From positions 23,117 to 87,116 of the forward strand of contig NZ_WNKU01000015.1 of NCBI RefSeq assembly GCF_009720735.1: DNA of 64,000 bases, written 5' to 3'. This document shows, piece by piece, positions 36,004 to 44,063 of the stretch (positions are counted from its first letter, which is position 1; each line of letters opens with the position of its first letter). This stretch comes from Heliobacterium mobile (GTDB taxonomy: Bacteria; Bacillota; Desulfitobacteriia; Heliobacteriales; Heliobacteriaceae). The notes beneath the pieces are model-generated. The model did no database searches and was not told the DNA's origin. It saw only the letters and a program-made list of their open reading frames with translations. A program made the position numbers and the translations under genes.

Positions 36004-36074
36004 CGCTGACTAATAAGCCGGATATCCCTTCGAAGTGTTGGGCTTCGTGGGTCACAGCTTATCTCTAGTCAGCG
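36004..36074. repeat. Large inverted repeat ahead of the integrase gene
   Basis: CGCTGACTA..ATAAGC and GCTTAT..TAGTCAGCG pair over 15 bp with a 3-base bulge and enclose a 38-base loop that contains shorter CTTCGAAG and GAAG/CTTC pairs. 22 bp upstream of the recombinase start. May be a control site, a crossover site or an RNA structure. Confidence 0.55.
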
Positions 36075-36100
36075 ACTAATGCAATGATAGAGGATGAGTT

Positions 36101-36131
36101 AAAAGGGTGTCCGTTGAATGGACACCCTTTG
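36101..36131 (-). terminator. Bidirectional terminator after the small terminase
   Basis: Perfect arms AAAGGGTGTCC/GGACACCCTTT around GTTGAAT. On the minus strand it ends the terS transcript; it also works on the plus strand. Confidence 0.8.
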
Positions 36132-36132
36132 A

Positions 36133-36537
36133 TTACATATCAGCCAACATCTTCTTGAGGTTATCAATCTCAGCCTCGATCGCTTCGTTGGAACGGGTAT
36201 CCTCAACCTTCGCCTCAATCTTTTGGACGTCGGTCAATCGGCCCTGATTCTTTAACACGAGTTCAATGGCCTTCAGCTTATTACCGTCGCTTCCGCTGGT
36301 CCGAACGATACCTCGGAGGATAGTGTAAGTCTCCGCAAGGAAGTCGTTCATCACACGTTCGGCCACATCATTCTGGTATGCGATGAAGTCGGGCTCTTGT
36401 TTCCAACGGTATAGGGACCGATCGGTTACGCCAACTTCCTCAGCGATTTGAGCCATGGTCATTTTATGGATGTCGTTGGTGGCAAAGATTTCAGCAGCTC
36501 GCAACTGCTGGGCAGACAGCCGGTATACTTTTGACAA
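36133..36537 (-). CDS. terS: Terminase small subunit
   Basis: 134 aa from TTG 36537, 7 nt after GGGAGGT; a GTG 9 bp earlier is too close. N-terminal helix-turn-helix (MAQIAEEVGVTDRSLYRWKQ), a helical middle and a coiled-coil-like C-terminus (KIEAKVEDTRSNEAIEAEID). Recognises the packaging site, probably within or just upstream of its own gene. Followed by a strong terminator. Confidence 0.8.
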   Translation of the reverse strand: MSKVYRLSAQQLRAAEIFATNDIHKMTMAQIAEEVGVTDRSLYRWKQEPDFIAYQNDVAERVMNDFLAETYTILRGIVRTSGSDGNKLKAIELVLKNQGRLTDVQKIEAKVEDTRSNEAIEAEIDNLKKMLADM

Positions 36538-36768
36538 GGTGATCACCTCCCTTCTGAGATCCCATCAATTCCTACTACTACAGTGGGAAAATAAATAACG
36601 CCCTGCCAACTTTCGTCAGCAAAGCGTCTTCTCACTGTTTTTCAAACGGACATCCCAGCCCATTATGCTGTTGTTGTTTTATCCACGGTAATTTGACCAC
36701 CACTTGCTGCCCTGCCTGTTTCTTCTTGTTTACTGGTTCTTGTTCGTTGGTTCTTGTTACATCGCATG

Positions 36769-36875
36769 TTTGGACAACTATATAGTTGATCAAATGGACA
36801 ACTATACGTATGTCCAAATGGACAACTATACGATTGTCCAGATGGACAACTATGCGATTGTCCAAACGATCAATC
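36769..36875. repeat. 24-bp iteron array 2
   Basis: Four 24-bp units of the form AAATGGACAACTATACGATTGTCC, each carrying the palindrome TGTCC-N4-GGACA. The preceding 70 bp (from about 36700) are homologous to 15710-15780 inside the initiator gene, but the initiator reading frame is not kept, so this is a duplicated origin segment rather than a gene. Confidence 0.75.
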
Positions 36876-36975
36876 GGGAATTTACTCATGCGACCGGTTG
36901 ATTATCAAATTGGTTCACCGCGACAACATGCTTATTCCGATGCTCTTCAATTTTGTGAGTCAGTTCAACTGACGG

Positions 36976-37290
36976 TCAAATTGAAAGCGAGCCCACAACG
37001 ACTGAGGTTAAAAATGCGTGCCGCTCAATTTGTTTTGAATATTGCTCGGCCAACGCCATTCCATGAATAATGACTAGTAGTGTTTCCAACTTCCTTATGT
37101 TCAAAACTTTGGTATTCCTTAGTGCTTCATCAAAGTAAATGGTAAAGGCCGACTTAGGTTGCTTCTTTCGCAACTGCAAGAGACATAGATTTGCCCATTC
37201 GCTGATATATTGGTGAAGCTGTTCATGCGAAAGCCCGTCGGCGATATGGCGTATCTCGTTACCTTCGTCAGCCAGTTCCCGAAACGTCAT
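36976..37290 (-). CDS. Hypothetical phage protein (104 aa)
   Basis: 104 aa from ATG 37290 after GGAGGCGAGG. Helical, with an N-terminal MTFRELADEGNEIRHIADG region and a weak HTH-like look. Located between the nuclease gene and array 2, on the minus strand. No family recognised. Confidence 0.6.
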   Translation of the reverse strand: MTFRELADEGNEIRHIADGLSHEQLHQYISEWANLCLLQLRKKQPKSAFTIYFDEALRNTKVLNIRKLETLLVIIHGMALAEQYSKQIERHAFLTSVVVGSLSI

Positions 37291-37367
37291 TTTCCTCGCC
37301 TCCGTAAGCAATAAAAATATCTTTTTCATCTTATCACAAAATATGTATTTTTTCGACAACCTTGTTG

Positions 37368-37703
37368 TTATTTTTCCAAGAGATATTTCGAGGCTAATCC
37401 CTCAGCGACCATCTCATCATTCACGTTCTTCCCCGCAGAATTAACAACAGCCAGCCATCGCCCATACTTCTCTTTCCGAACGGAATTGACGGTAACGAAC
37501 TTGCCCTCGATCTGACCAGCCAACCATTGTCTAGCCCGTTCTCCCCTACCCTTTTCCTCACCATGAATCTCTGGCGCATTCAGGCCGTACAATCGGAACC
37601 TTTCCTTTATAATGACGTTGAAGCCGAGGTCAACATCAGCATCGAATGTATCGCCATCTATCACTCTCGTGACCGTGGCATTATAGGTGTAATTTACGAA
37701 CAT
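37368..37703 (-). CDS. Staphylococcal-type nuclease (thermonuclease fold)
   Basis: 111 aa from ATG 37703 after TGGAGGG. SNase motifs: RVIDGDTFDADV (metal Asp), ERFRLYGLNAPEI (active-site Arg and Glu), RGERARQWL and KEKYGRWLAVV. No signal peptide, so it acts inside the cell. Such small SNases occur in phages and mobile elements near packaging genes. Hydrolyses DNA or RNA with calcium. Confidence 0.88.
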   Translation of the reverse strand: MFVNYTYNATVTRVIDGDTFDADVDLGFNVIIKERFRLYGLNAPEIHGEEKGRGERARQWLAGQIEGKFVTVNSVRKEKYGRWLAVVNSAGKNVNDEMVAEGLASKYLLEK

Positions 37704-37988
37704 TGTTACCCTCCAATTTTCAAACATAGCCAAAATAATAACAGCCTGGGCCAATGCGGTCCAGACTGTTTTTTGTTACCCAAAAGATCGCAGTTGTGAC
37801 AAGTGACTTACAGGAATTGCCGCCAGTATCCCTCTATTTCATGTTTACGCTAAAAACGGTATGATTGCTGTAAGGTGCTGTGGGGTGCTGTTCAGTGGGA
37901 GGGACAGTTAACTACAGTGTCTAGTACAGTTACCTATATACCGTTAAGAACCACAGTAATCTATGGTTATGTCGTTGTTCTAGTTACA

Positions 37989-38238
37989 TTGATCGTTTGG
38001 ACATATGGGAAATCATTAGCGATTGTCCAAACGGACATATGGGAAATCTGGTCTCTATATTACTGGTTAGTTACGTTAGATACCGTAGATTACTTAGTTA
38101 CCGTTAGTTCATTATGTTATTCTTGTTACATTATCCGTTTGGACATATGGGAAATTATTAGCGGTTGTTCAAACGGACATATGGGCCAGTTGTTCAAACG
38201 GACATACGGCCGATTGTCCAAACGGACATACGGGAAAC
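37989..38238. repeat. 24-bp iteron array 3 (two blocks)
   Basis: Two units at 37989-38061 and four at about 38131-38238, form TTGTCCAAACGGACATATGGGnn, spaced 24-25 bp. Each holds TGTCC-AAAC-GGACA. The second block is again preceded by TTCTTGTTACAT, as at arrays 1 and 2. Confidence 0.75.
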
Positions 38239-38319
38239 GGCTTACCGCTAGTTTCATTAATAAAGTCAGATTATCCGTGGATGAAACACGCTATCCAATC
38301 CCGGCCCGCACTCGCCTCG

Positions 38320-38367
38320 CCCAGCTGCCGCACGGCTGGGTTGGCCACGTCGCGGGCTGCGTGGCCA
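38320..38367. repeat. Paired GC-rich hairpins
   Basis: CCCAGC/GCTGGG (38320-38340) and TGGCCACG/CGTGGCCA (38342-38367), each with a 9-10 base loop, side by side and more GC-rich than their surroundings, just after array 3. Confidence 0.6.
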
Positions 38368-38479
38368 CGTGTAGCTTGCTGTTATATTCTTTATGGAATT
38401 ATATCACCAATGGATTCTATCGGAACACATGGTGAAACAGGTATGGCTGTGGTGATTACGCTCTCCACTGCTGGGAAAG

Positions 38480-38514
38480 CAAAAAACCAGGTGAACATCT
38501 GTCCAGCCTGGTTG
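38480..38514 (-). terminator. Terminator of the sugar-nucleotide gene
   Basis: AACCAGG/CCTGGTT arms, then TTTTT on the minus strand, 12 bp after the stop at 38526. Confidence 0.85.
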
Positions 38515-38525
38515 ATGTATGCTGT

Positions 38526-39257
38526 TTAGATTGCAACTCTTAATTCGTTGGAAACCAAACCGTTATTAATATCGAGGTGGACCTGTTTGTACTGTTCTAT
38601 CGTGCCAATATCCTTCCAGTAACCTTTGGCATTTACGCCTAACAAGGGTAACTTTTCTTCTAACAGTCGCGGGAACAATTGCTTTGAAAAGTCGTAAAAA
38701 CCACTTGGGATATAATCGAAGATACTGGGTTCAAAGGCATATATTCCTGCGTTAATGGTGTTGGAAAATACTTGTTCCGGTTTTGGTTTTTCAATAAATC
38801 GACGAATATAACCGTTCTCATCGGTAATTACAATTCCAAATTGAGTCGGATCGTCCACCGTGGTTAATGCCATTGTCGCTAGCGCTTGTTTTTTCTGATG
38901 AAACTCAATGATTTTCGATAAGTTTATATTCGTTATTCCATCCCCGCTAATGACTAAGAACGTTTCATCAAGAAATTGCTGGGCCTGTTTCACAGAGCCA
39001 GCGGTACCAAGTGGTTCATTCTCGATGAAATAATGAAACCGTACACCAAATTGAGTTCCATCACCAAAATATTTCATGATTATCTCGGGGTAATAGCACA
39101 GTGTTACGGCAATCTCAGTTATTCCATGTTTTTTTAATAAATCAACAGCATACTCCATCGCTGGTCTACCATGAACAGGAACCATTGGTTTCGGCATGGT
39201 GTCCGTCAGCGGACGCAGCCGGGAACCCACTCCACCGGCCATAATCACGGCTTTCAA
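38526..39257 (-). CDS. NDP-sugar pyrophosphorylase-like nucleotidyltransferase
   Basis: 243 aa from TTG 39257, ten bases after GGGGAG; the frame is open to 39281. Nucleotide-binding signature MAGGVGSRLRPLTDTMPKPM, VVSGD-type ISGDGITN, and sugar-binding IEKPKPE and NTINAGIYAFEP. Forms an NDP-sugar from NTP and a sugar 1-phosphate; length fits a bare catalytic domain without the C-terminal beta helix. Cell-envelope pathway likely. spoVG lies 160 bp upstream on the same strand, echoing the spoVG-glmU order of bacilli, but this is not GlmU-sized. Confidence 0.85.
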   Translation of the reverse strand: MKAVIMAGGVGSRLRPLTDTMPKPMVPVHGRPAMEYAVDLLKKHGITEIAVTLCYYPEIIMKYFGDGTQFGVRFHYFIENEPLGTAGSVKQAQQFLDETFLVISGDGITNINLSKIIEFHQKKQALATMALTTVDDPTQFGIVITDENGYIRRFIEKPKPEQVFSNTINAGIYAFEPSIFDYIPSGFYDFSKQLFPRLLEEKLPLLGVNAKGYWKDIGTIEQYKQVHLDINNGLVSNELRVAI

Positions 39258-39416
39258 AAAACGATGCACTCCCCTTGGCAAAAGCCACTTTTTTTAATTT
39301 GAAACGAACGAGGTAATGATCGTCGAGATTATAGCCTGGGATTGTTATTTTTATCTCTACAGTTTATTGTATGATGTTGTAATCTGCGAATTGAATACCA
39401 GATGTTGTTAACTTGA

Positions 39417-39668
39417 TTATGCTGCTTCGAACGCACGAAGTACCGCGTTTAAAAGTAAGCTTCGAGATTCCTGGGTAATCGGATGAGCGATATCACAAAA
39501 GCTCCCATCTGGTCTCTTTCGACTCGGCATGGCTACAAATATCCCGTTTGGTCCTTCGACGACTTTGATATCATGGATAACAAAAGAGTCGTAAATAGTA
39601 ACCGATGCAATAGCTTTGATAGCACCTGTTTGAAAGATTTTTCTAATCCTTACATCTGTGATAGCCAT
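39417..39668 (-). CDS. spoVG: Septation/sporulation regulator SpoVG
   Basis: 83 aa from ATG 39668 after GAGAGG. Diagnostic SpoVG segments: MAITDVRIRKIF, KAIASVTIYDSFVIHDIKVV, GIFVAMPSRK and DIAHPI. DNA- and RNA-binding regulator of septation and sporulation; a marker of the endospore-forming Firmicutes. Lies between the phage end and the accessory island. Confidence 0.95.
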   Translation of the reverse strand: MAITDVRIRKIFQTGAIKAIASVTIYDSFVIHDIKVVEGPNGIFVAMPSRKRPDGSFCDIAHPITQESRSLLLNAVLRAFEAA

Positions 39669-39780
39669 TCCGAAACCTCTCCCCAAATTATTCAGAATCC
39701 CTTGTTCAAGTGTAAACTAATCTTAGAAATAATCAACATTTGTTAAGAGATTTTTACACCTATGTGAGAATTATCTTTAT

Positions 39781-40455
39781 TTACGCTGCTTCCTCCAACC
39801 TAATATTTGCCGCCTCCACGTACTGCTTCTCAATCTCAAACGCAATGAACCTCCTCCCCATCCGCTTTGCAGCCACACAATCTCCCCCGCTACCGCAGAA
39901 CGGGACAAGTACGACATCACCCGGCTGTGATGACTTCTCAATAATCATCTCGGCCAGCTTTACCGGCTTTTGCGTGGGATGGATGTAGGTTACTGCCGGA
40001 TCGCGAGGCACAGCCCATACATCTGAAATTCGCTTTCCATTCAATATGTGGCGTCCCTTCACTACGAAAATCAGAAACTCATGAGCGGGACTGTAGGCTC
40101 CACGAAGATCACCCATTCCCCCGCCGTTCTTTTGCCAGACGATGCAGTTCTTGATGGTGAAGTATTGAGAGATGCGGTGGTACCATGCTACGTAGACATC
40201 CCATCGGGTCCAGCAGTAAAAAGCACCACCGTCTTTCAACACCCGGAATGCATCGGCCAACCAGTCGGCCATGATGATGTCATCGTTTTGGATTGCGGTG
40301 AACTTTCGCTTGCGACTGCCACTACGATAATTGATGCCGTATGGTGGGTCGGCGATGATAAGGTCGATGGAGCTGGTTGGCAATAGTTTGAGGCCGTAGT
40401 TGATGTCCATGTGGTGGATGGTGTCTAGCGTGAGTTCACCGAGGTTTGCTGTCAT
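39781..40455 (-). CDS. Orphan DNA methyltransferase (beta class)
   Basis: 224 aa from ATG 40455 after AAGGACGG; the upstream 22 codons have no site. Motif IV IIADPPYGINY, the HPTQKP segment, and the AdoMet motif VPFCGSGGDCVAAKRMG. Order DPPY then FxGxG is the beta class (N4-cytosine or N6-adenine). No matching restriction gene beside it, so probably protective. Looks phage-derived. Confidence 0.88.
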   Translation of the reverse strand: MTANLGELTLDTIHHMDINYGLKLLPTSSIDLIIADPPYGINYRSGSRKRKFTAIQNDDIIMADWLADAFRVLKDGGAFYCWTRWDVYVAWYHRISQYFTIKNCIVWQKNGGGMGDLRGAYSPAHEFLIFVVKGRHILNGKRISDVWAVPRDPAVTYIHPTQKPVKLAEMIIEKSSQPGDVVLVPFCGSGGDCVAAKRMGRRFIAFEIEKQYVEAANIRLEEAA

Positions 40456-40647
40456 TGGCCACCGTCCTTGAAAAAAATAAAGCAGTCCGGCCACGATGGG
40501 CTGAACTGCCTGTCTATTCAATAGGTGGGCTGTGGGGGGAGGGGTACAACTGATTTATAATTGAAGTAATAATCTAACCTATGCTTAATAGATGATGTCT
40601 ACCAAGTTACTTTTTAATCTACTAGATCTATTAAACTCTACAATTAT

Positions 40648-43455
40648 TTATATTACGTTAGAAACGACTTTTCGAATTATTGGACCTTCATCACCGTAGC
40701 TTACAAAATCGTATTTAACAAAGTTTCTATTACGCATTTTAATTGTTAATAATTTAGAAAAATCATCGTTATGAGTAGAGATAATAATTTTTTTCTGATT
40801 AAGATTCGAATCCATTATAGCTCGTAAAACGTCTACAAAAGCTAAGACGTTTACATCATCCATACTTTGTATGGGATCATCTAGAAAGAGTTGATTGATG
40901 TGAGTATATTTTTGAGATATACCAAGTCCCAAGAATATACTAAGTGCTAGAACGTTTAACTGAGCGGTACTGAAAATTTGGTCAAGAAAAATCTCATTGT
41001 TAGAATCTTTGAAAGATGCTCCATTTCCGTCATTCGATATCATTATTTCAGAGAAATAGGGATGTGGACTAATAGATTTATATATCCAGTTTATAATTGG
41101 ATGGTGCATGAGTTGTTTTTCAATTGCTGTTCTTTGAAAGCGAGAAATGTTCTCGGCCAACTGTTTAACTATCTTTTCAATAACTTCAATTAGTTTACCT
41201 CTATTATCTAACTTTTTGATTTTTTCTTCTACGGTCGAGATCTCTAAAAACACACTATTATATTCAGTTGGTATTTTATACAGTATGATATTATCTAATA
41301 GGTCTATAGTTTTTGAAACGTTAGCAATGTTTTGAGGAAGTTCAGTTATTTGTTGAACAAGTCGATTTTCACCATTCGTAATAAAGTCAGATACTCCCTC
41401 TTTTAATTTCAAGGATTTTAAAGTATTGTCAATAACATCTAATTCTAAAGAGATTTGAGGAATCTCTTTGACTATCACTTGATTCCAATATGAGTTAACT
41501 TCTTTATTTATCTCCTTCAGATCTTTATCTATTATTGTTTTATCTACAAACTCTTTTAACTCGTCTCCATATATTTGAATTTGATATTGTTTAACCCGTT
41601 CTAAGAATCCGTCAATGCGTCGTACTTCACTATTTATACTATCTATATTCGTAGCGATTATTTTTTGTCTTTCTGATATAGAACTACTTATTGTATCAAT
41701 ATCCTTAATTATATAAGACTTAACTTCGTTTATTACTTTAATAACACATAAAACTTTTTCTTTAATCTCGGCATTGGCGGAAATAAGCTTTTTTTCAACC
41801 TCGGTAACTCTTTTTTCCTCATCAAGAACCGATTTATCGCCGTTAGCCAAAGAAAACTCTATAATAGCAATAATTTTTTCATGAATTGATTGATCTTGTA
41901 GATTATTAAATATTTCTTTGTATTTTGAACCATCAAAATTTGTGTTTAAACAAATGGGACAATGAGCAATTTTGGAATTATAGTTTAAAATATATTCTTT
42001 TACAAAAAGTAACGCTTTGTTGTATTCGTTGTTTAGGGTTGATAATTCCGACAGGTGTTTTCTATGAGTATTCAGAATATTAAGGAGGGATTTTTTTGTT
42101 AAATCTAATTTATTGTATTCAATATTTATATTTTCTAAATTCGTAAAAATTGCACCAATGTCTATGACACTTGTTTTTATACTTTTTTCATGTTTAGTAA
42201 TTAATGAATTGTACTCATTCCATAGTTCTTTTAAGTCAGTAATAATATTGGGGAGATCCGTTATTTCGTTTTTCTTCAAGTCACATCCGCTATGAAAGAT
42301 TCCTACTTTATTTCTGAAAATATTGAACAAAGTTAATGATTTATTATTATTTTGTTCTTCCTTTGAAAGTTTTGTTATCTCAGCCAACTTGTTAACTTTA
42401 TTATTTTCCTCTTTTTCATATTGAAAATTATAAAGAAAACTTAACTTGTTTTGTTTTAATAGGAGATTTTGTATGTTTGTCAGAATTTTTATTTTGTAAA
42501 CGAAGCTATTAATTAATATTAGATTTTCGTAACGAGCTTGTAATTTAATTTTCTGTTTTTGTAAAGACTCACGATTAGCTTCTAATATTTCAAAGAATTT
42601 TGTTTCATTCTCTATTTTTAACGCATTGATTTCTGCAAAGCTGGTAACATTACTTACGTTATATTCTATAACTTTTTTCTTGATATTATCATATAATTTA
42701 TTTACTTCATCTAAATACTCTTGTACGTTGGTCCAACCTCTGACGTTAAAAAAACTGTTTATTCCGTTTTTTTGACTTGTAAGGGTATTTATCTCTTGAG
42801 TTATAGCTTTCTTACTAGATCCGATAGCTTTGCTTCTTGTTAGCTTAGTAATCTTTGAGAATAATGACTCAATAGCGTCTAAATTCATGAGTTGCATGAA
42901 AATTTCTCTTCTTGATTCGGGATCTGTCGTCTTTATAAAAGCGTTGATGTTCTCTTGTCCTAGAAAATGTGTATTTAATAAGTTCGATGGATCCTTACCT
43001 GACTTAATGAATCTATTTAATAGCTCTTTATTATTATCATTTTGAACAACATTATTTAACGAAACAGTTAGTTGTGAATTATATTGATCCCCTTTACCTT
43101 CAGTTTTGTGAAAGCTGCAGTAAGTTGTTCTTTTAATATTCAATCCATTATCAAAAACCAGCTCGACAGAAACTTCCCTATTAATATCTTTTTTAGAGTG
43201 GTAAAATTTTAGATAATGGCTTTTTCTTAAATCAAGTACTTTATAATAATCTTCAAACAACTTAATTCTTTTTATTTCGTCCGTTAAGCACCATTCAATT
43301 GCTTCAAAAAAAGACGTTTTTCCGAACCCGTTAAAACCATTTAATATTACAAAACTTTTATCTAAATCATCAAATATATAATATCCATCAGAATCTGCAA
43401 TGGGATTAACACCAAAACCGCGAAAATTCTTTATTTTGACTGTTTTTAGATTCAC
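40648..43455 (-). CDS. Rad50/SMC-like ABC ATPase of an ABC-3C-type defence system
   Basis: 935 aa. Walker A GFNGFGKTSF (about residue 42), signature region STAQLNVLALSIFLG, Walker B LFLDDPIQSMDD and H-loop ISTHNDD at the C-terminus. Between them are two long coiled-coil arms meeting at a CPIC zinc-hook-like turn (about residue 500). The codon use is very AT-rich compared with the phage. Last gene of a three-gene operon after a nuclease-like effector and a small middle protein, the order of ABC three-component systems. Likely senses foreign DNA and licenses the effector. Confidence 0.85.
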   Translation of the reverse strand: MNLKTVKIKNFRGFGVNPIADSDGYYIFDDLDKSFVILNGFNGFGKTSFFEAIEWCLTDEIKRIKLFEDYYKVLDLRKSHYLKFYHSKKDINREVSVELVFDNGLNIKRTTYCSFHKTEGKGDQYNSQLTVSLNNVVQNDNNKELLNRFIKSGKDPSNLLNTHFLGQENINAFIKTTDPESRREIFMQLMNLDAIESLFSKITKLTRSKAIGSSKKAITQEINTLTSQKNGINSFFNVRGWTNVQEYLDEVNKLYDNIKKKVIEYNVSNVTSFAEINALKIENETKFFEILEANRESLQKQKIKLQARYENLILINSFVYKIKILTNIQNLLLKQNKLSFLYNFQYEKEENNKVNKLAEITKLSKEEQNNNKSLTLFNIFRNKVGIFHSGCDLKKNEITDLPNIITDLKELWNEYNSLITKHEKSIKTSVIDIGAIFTNLENINIEYNKLDLTKKSLLNILNTHRKHLSELSTLNNEYNKALLFVKEYILNYNSKIAHCPICLNTNFDGSKYKEIFNNLQDQSIHEKIIAIIEFSLANGDKSVLDEEKRVTEVEKKLISANAEIKEKVLCVIKVINEVKSYIIKDIDTISSSISERQKIIATNIDSINSEVRRIDGFLERVKQYQIQIYGDELKEFVDKTIIDKDLKEINKEVNSYWNQVIVKEIPQISLELDVIDNTLKSLKLKEGVSDFITNGENRLVQQITELPQNIANVSKTIDLLDNIILYKIPTEYNSVFLEISTVEEKIKKLDNRGKLIEVIEKIVKQLAENISRFQRTAIEKQLMHHPIINWIYKSISPHPYFSEIMISNDGNGASFKDSNNEIFLDQIFSTAQLNVLALSIFLGLGISQKYTHINQLFLDDPIQSMDDVNVLAFVDVLRAIMDSNLNQKKIIISTHNDDFSKLLTIKMRNRNFVKYDFVSYGDEGPIIRKVVSNVI

Positions 43456-43469
43456 AATTTATTCACTCC

Positions 43470-44063
43470 TTAATTTTTATTTAGATCTTTGGAAAGTATA
43501 TCAACGAAACTTGATAAATCTTCAATCGTGATTTCAGATACATCCTTGTTAAAAATTTTTTTATAATCATAAGAACTTTCTAAGATATCTTGTATATTTA
43601 TTTCAAGCGGAGGATCGATACTGCCTATTAATTCATTTAGTTTTTTCTCGGGACAAATTACATTGTACAATAATTTTTCTAACTCATCGTTATCGTTATA
43701 TTGAATTATTATTTTTCTGGCTACGAAACGATCTCTTTGAATTTCGGATATATCAGATTGATTAAAAGAAGCCGACTCAGATGTAATTTTGTGGACCCCA
43801 ATAATATATATATCCCATAAAATCTTAGAAATCGGGATCAATCGTTCATCAGCTAATTCAAGATTATTTTTGCTATTTACCTTTTCTAAAATTACTTTTT
43901 TTAATCCTGGAATATAGTATGAGATTTCTCTTAACTCTTCTGGTTTATTTATTGATAATATAATAAATACTCTATCTTTATTAATACTAGCTATTATTAT
44001 GTCTTTTTCTTCTATGTTTAACACTGTAGGTACCAATCCTATTTTATTAAGCACTTGTATCAT
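43470..44063 (-). CDS. Middle component of the ABC-3C-type system
   Basis: 197 aa from ATG 44063 after GGAGG with 9 nt spacing, overlapping the effector by 17 nt and ending 14 nt before the ATPase start. Beta-rich first half then helical; RDRFVARKIIIQ is its most distinctive segment. Size, place and lack of enzymatic motifs match the middle component that joins effector and ATPase. Identification is by context. Confidence 0.65.
   Translation of the reverse strand: MIQVLNKIGLVPTVLNIEEKDIIIASINKDRVFIILSINKPEELREISYYIPGLKKVILEKVNSKNNLELADERLIPISKILWDIYIIGVHKITSESASFNQSDISEIQRDRFVARKIIIQYNDNDELEKLLYNVICPEKKLNELIGSIDPPLEINIQDILESSYDYKKIFNKDVSEITIEDLSSFVDILSKDLNKN

Larger units (their letters stand above)
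37704..38525. other. Gene-poor stretch with iteron array 3 and hairpins
   Basis: No credible gene. Holds a hairpin at 37750-37780 (ACAG.CTGG/CCAG.CTGT, T-run on the plus strand), two blocks of 24-bp repeats, two GC-rich perfect hairpins at 38320-38367 and the terminator at 38480. The 186-codon plus-strand open frame here is a product of the repeats. Confidence 0.7.

Noticed and set aside
36632..36889. 85-codon minus-strand frame with HLDNRIVV repeats
   Set aside because: It is the translation of iteron array 2; the reading frame does not follow the initiator it derives from.
15768..38238. CRISPR arrays
   Set aside because: Units of 24 bp with no unique spacers, inside a gene at one site; no cas adaptation genes. 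Iterons explain them.
37875..38435. 186-codon plus-strand open frame
   Set aside because: It is made of the 24-bp repeats and hairpins, has low-complexity translation and no ribosome site.
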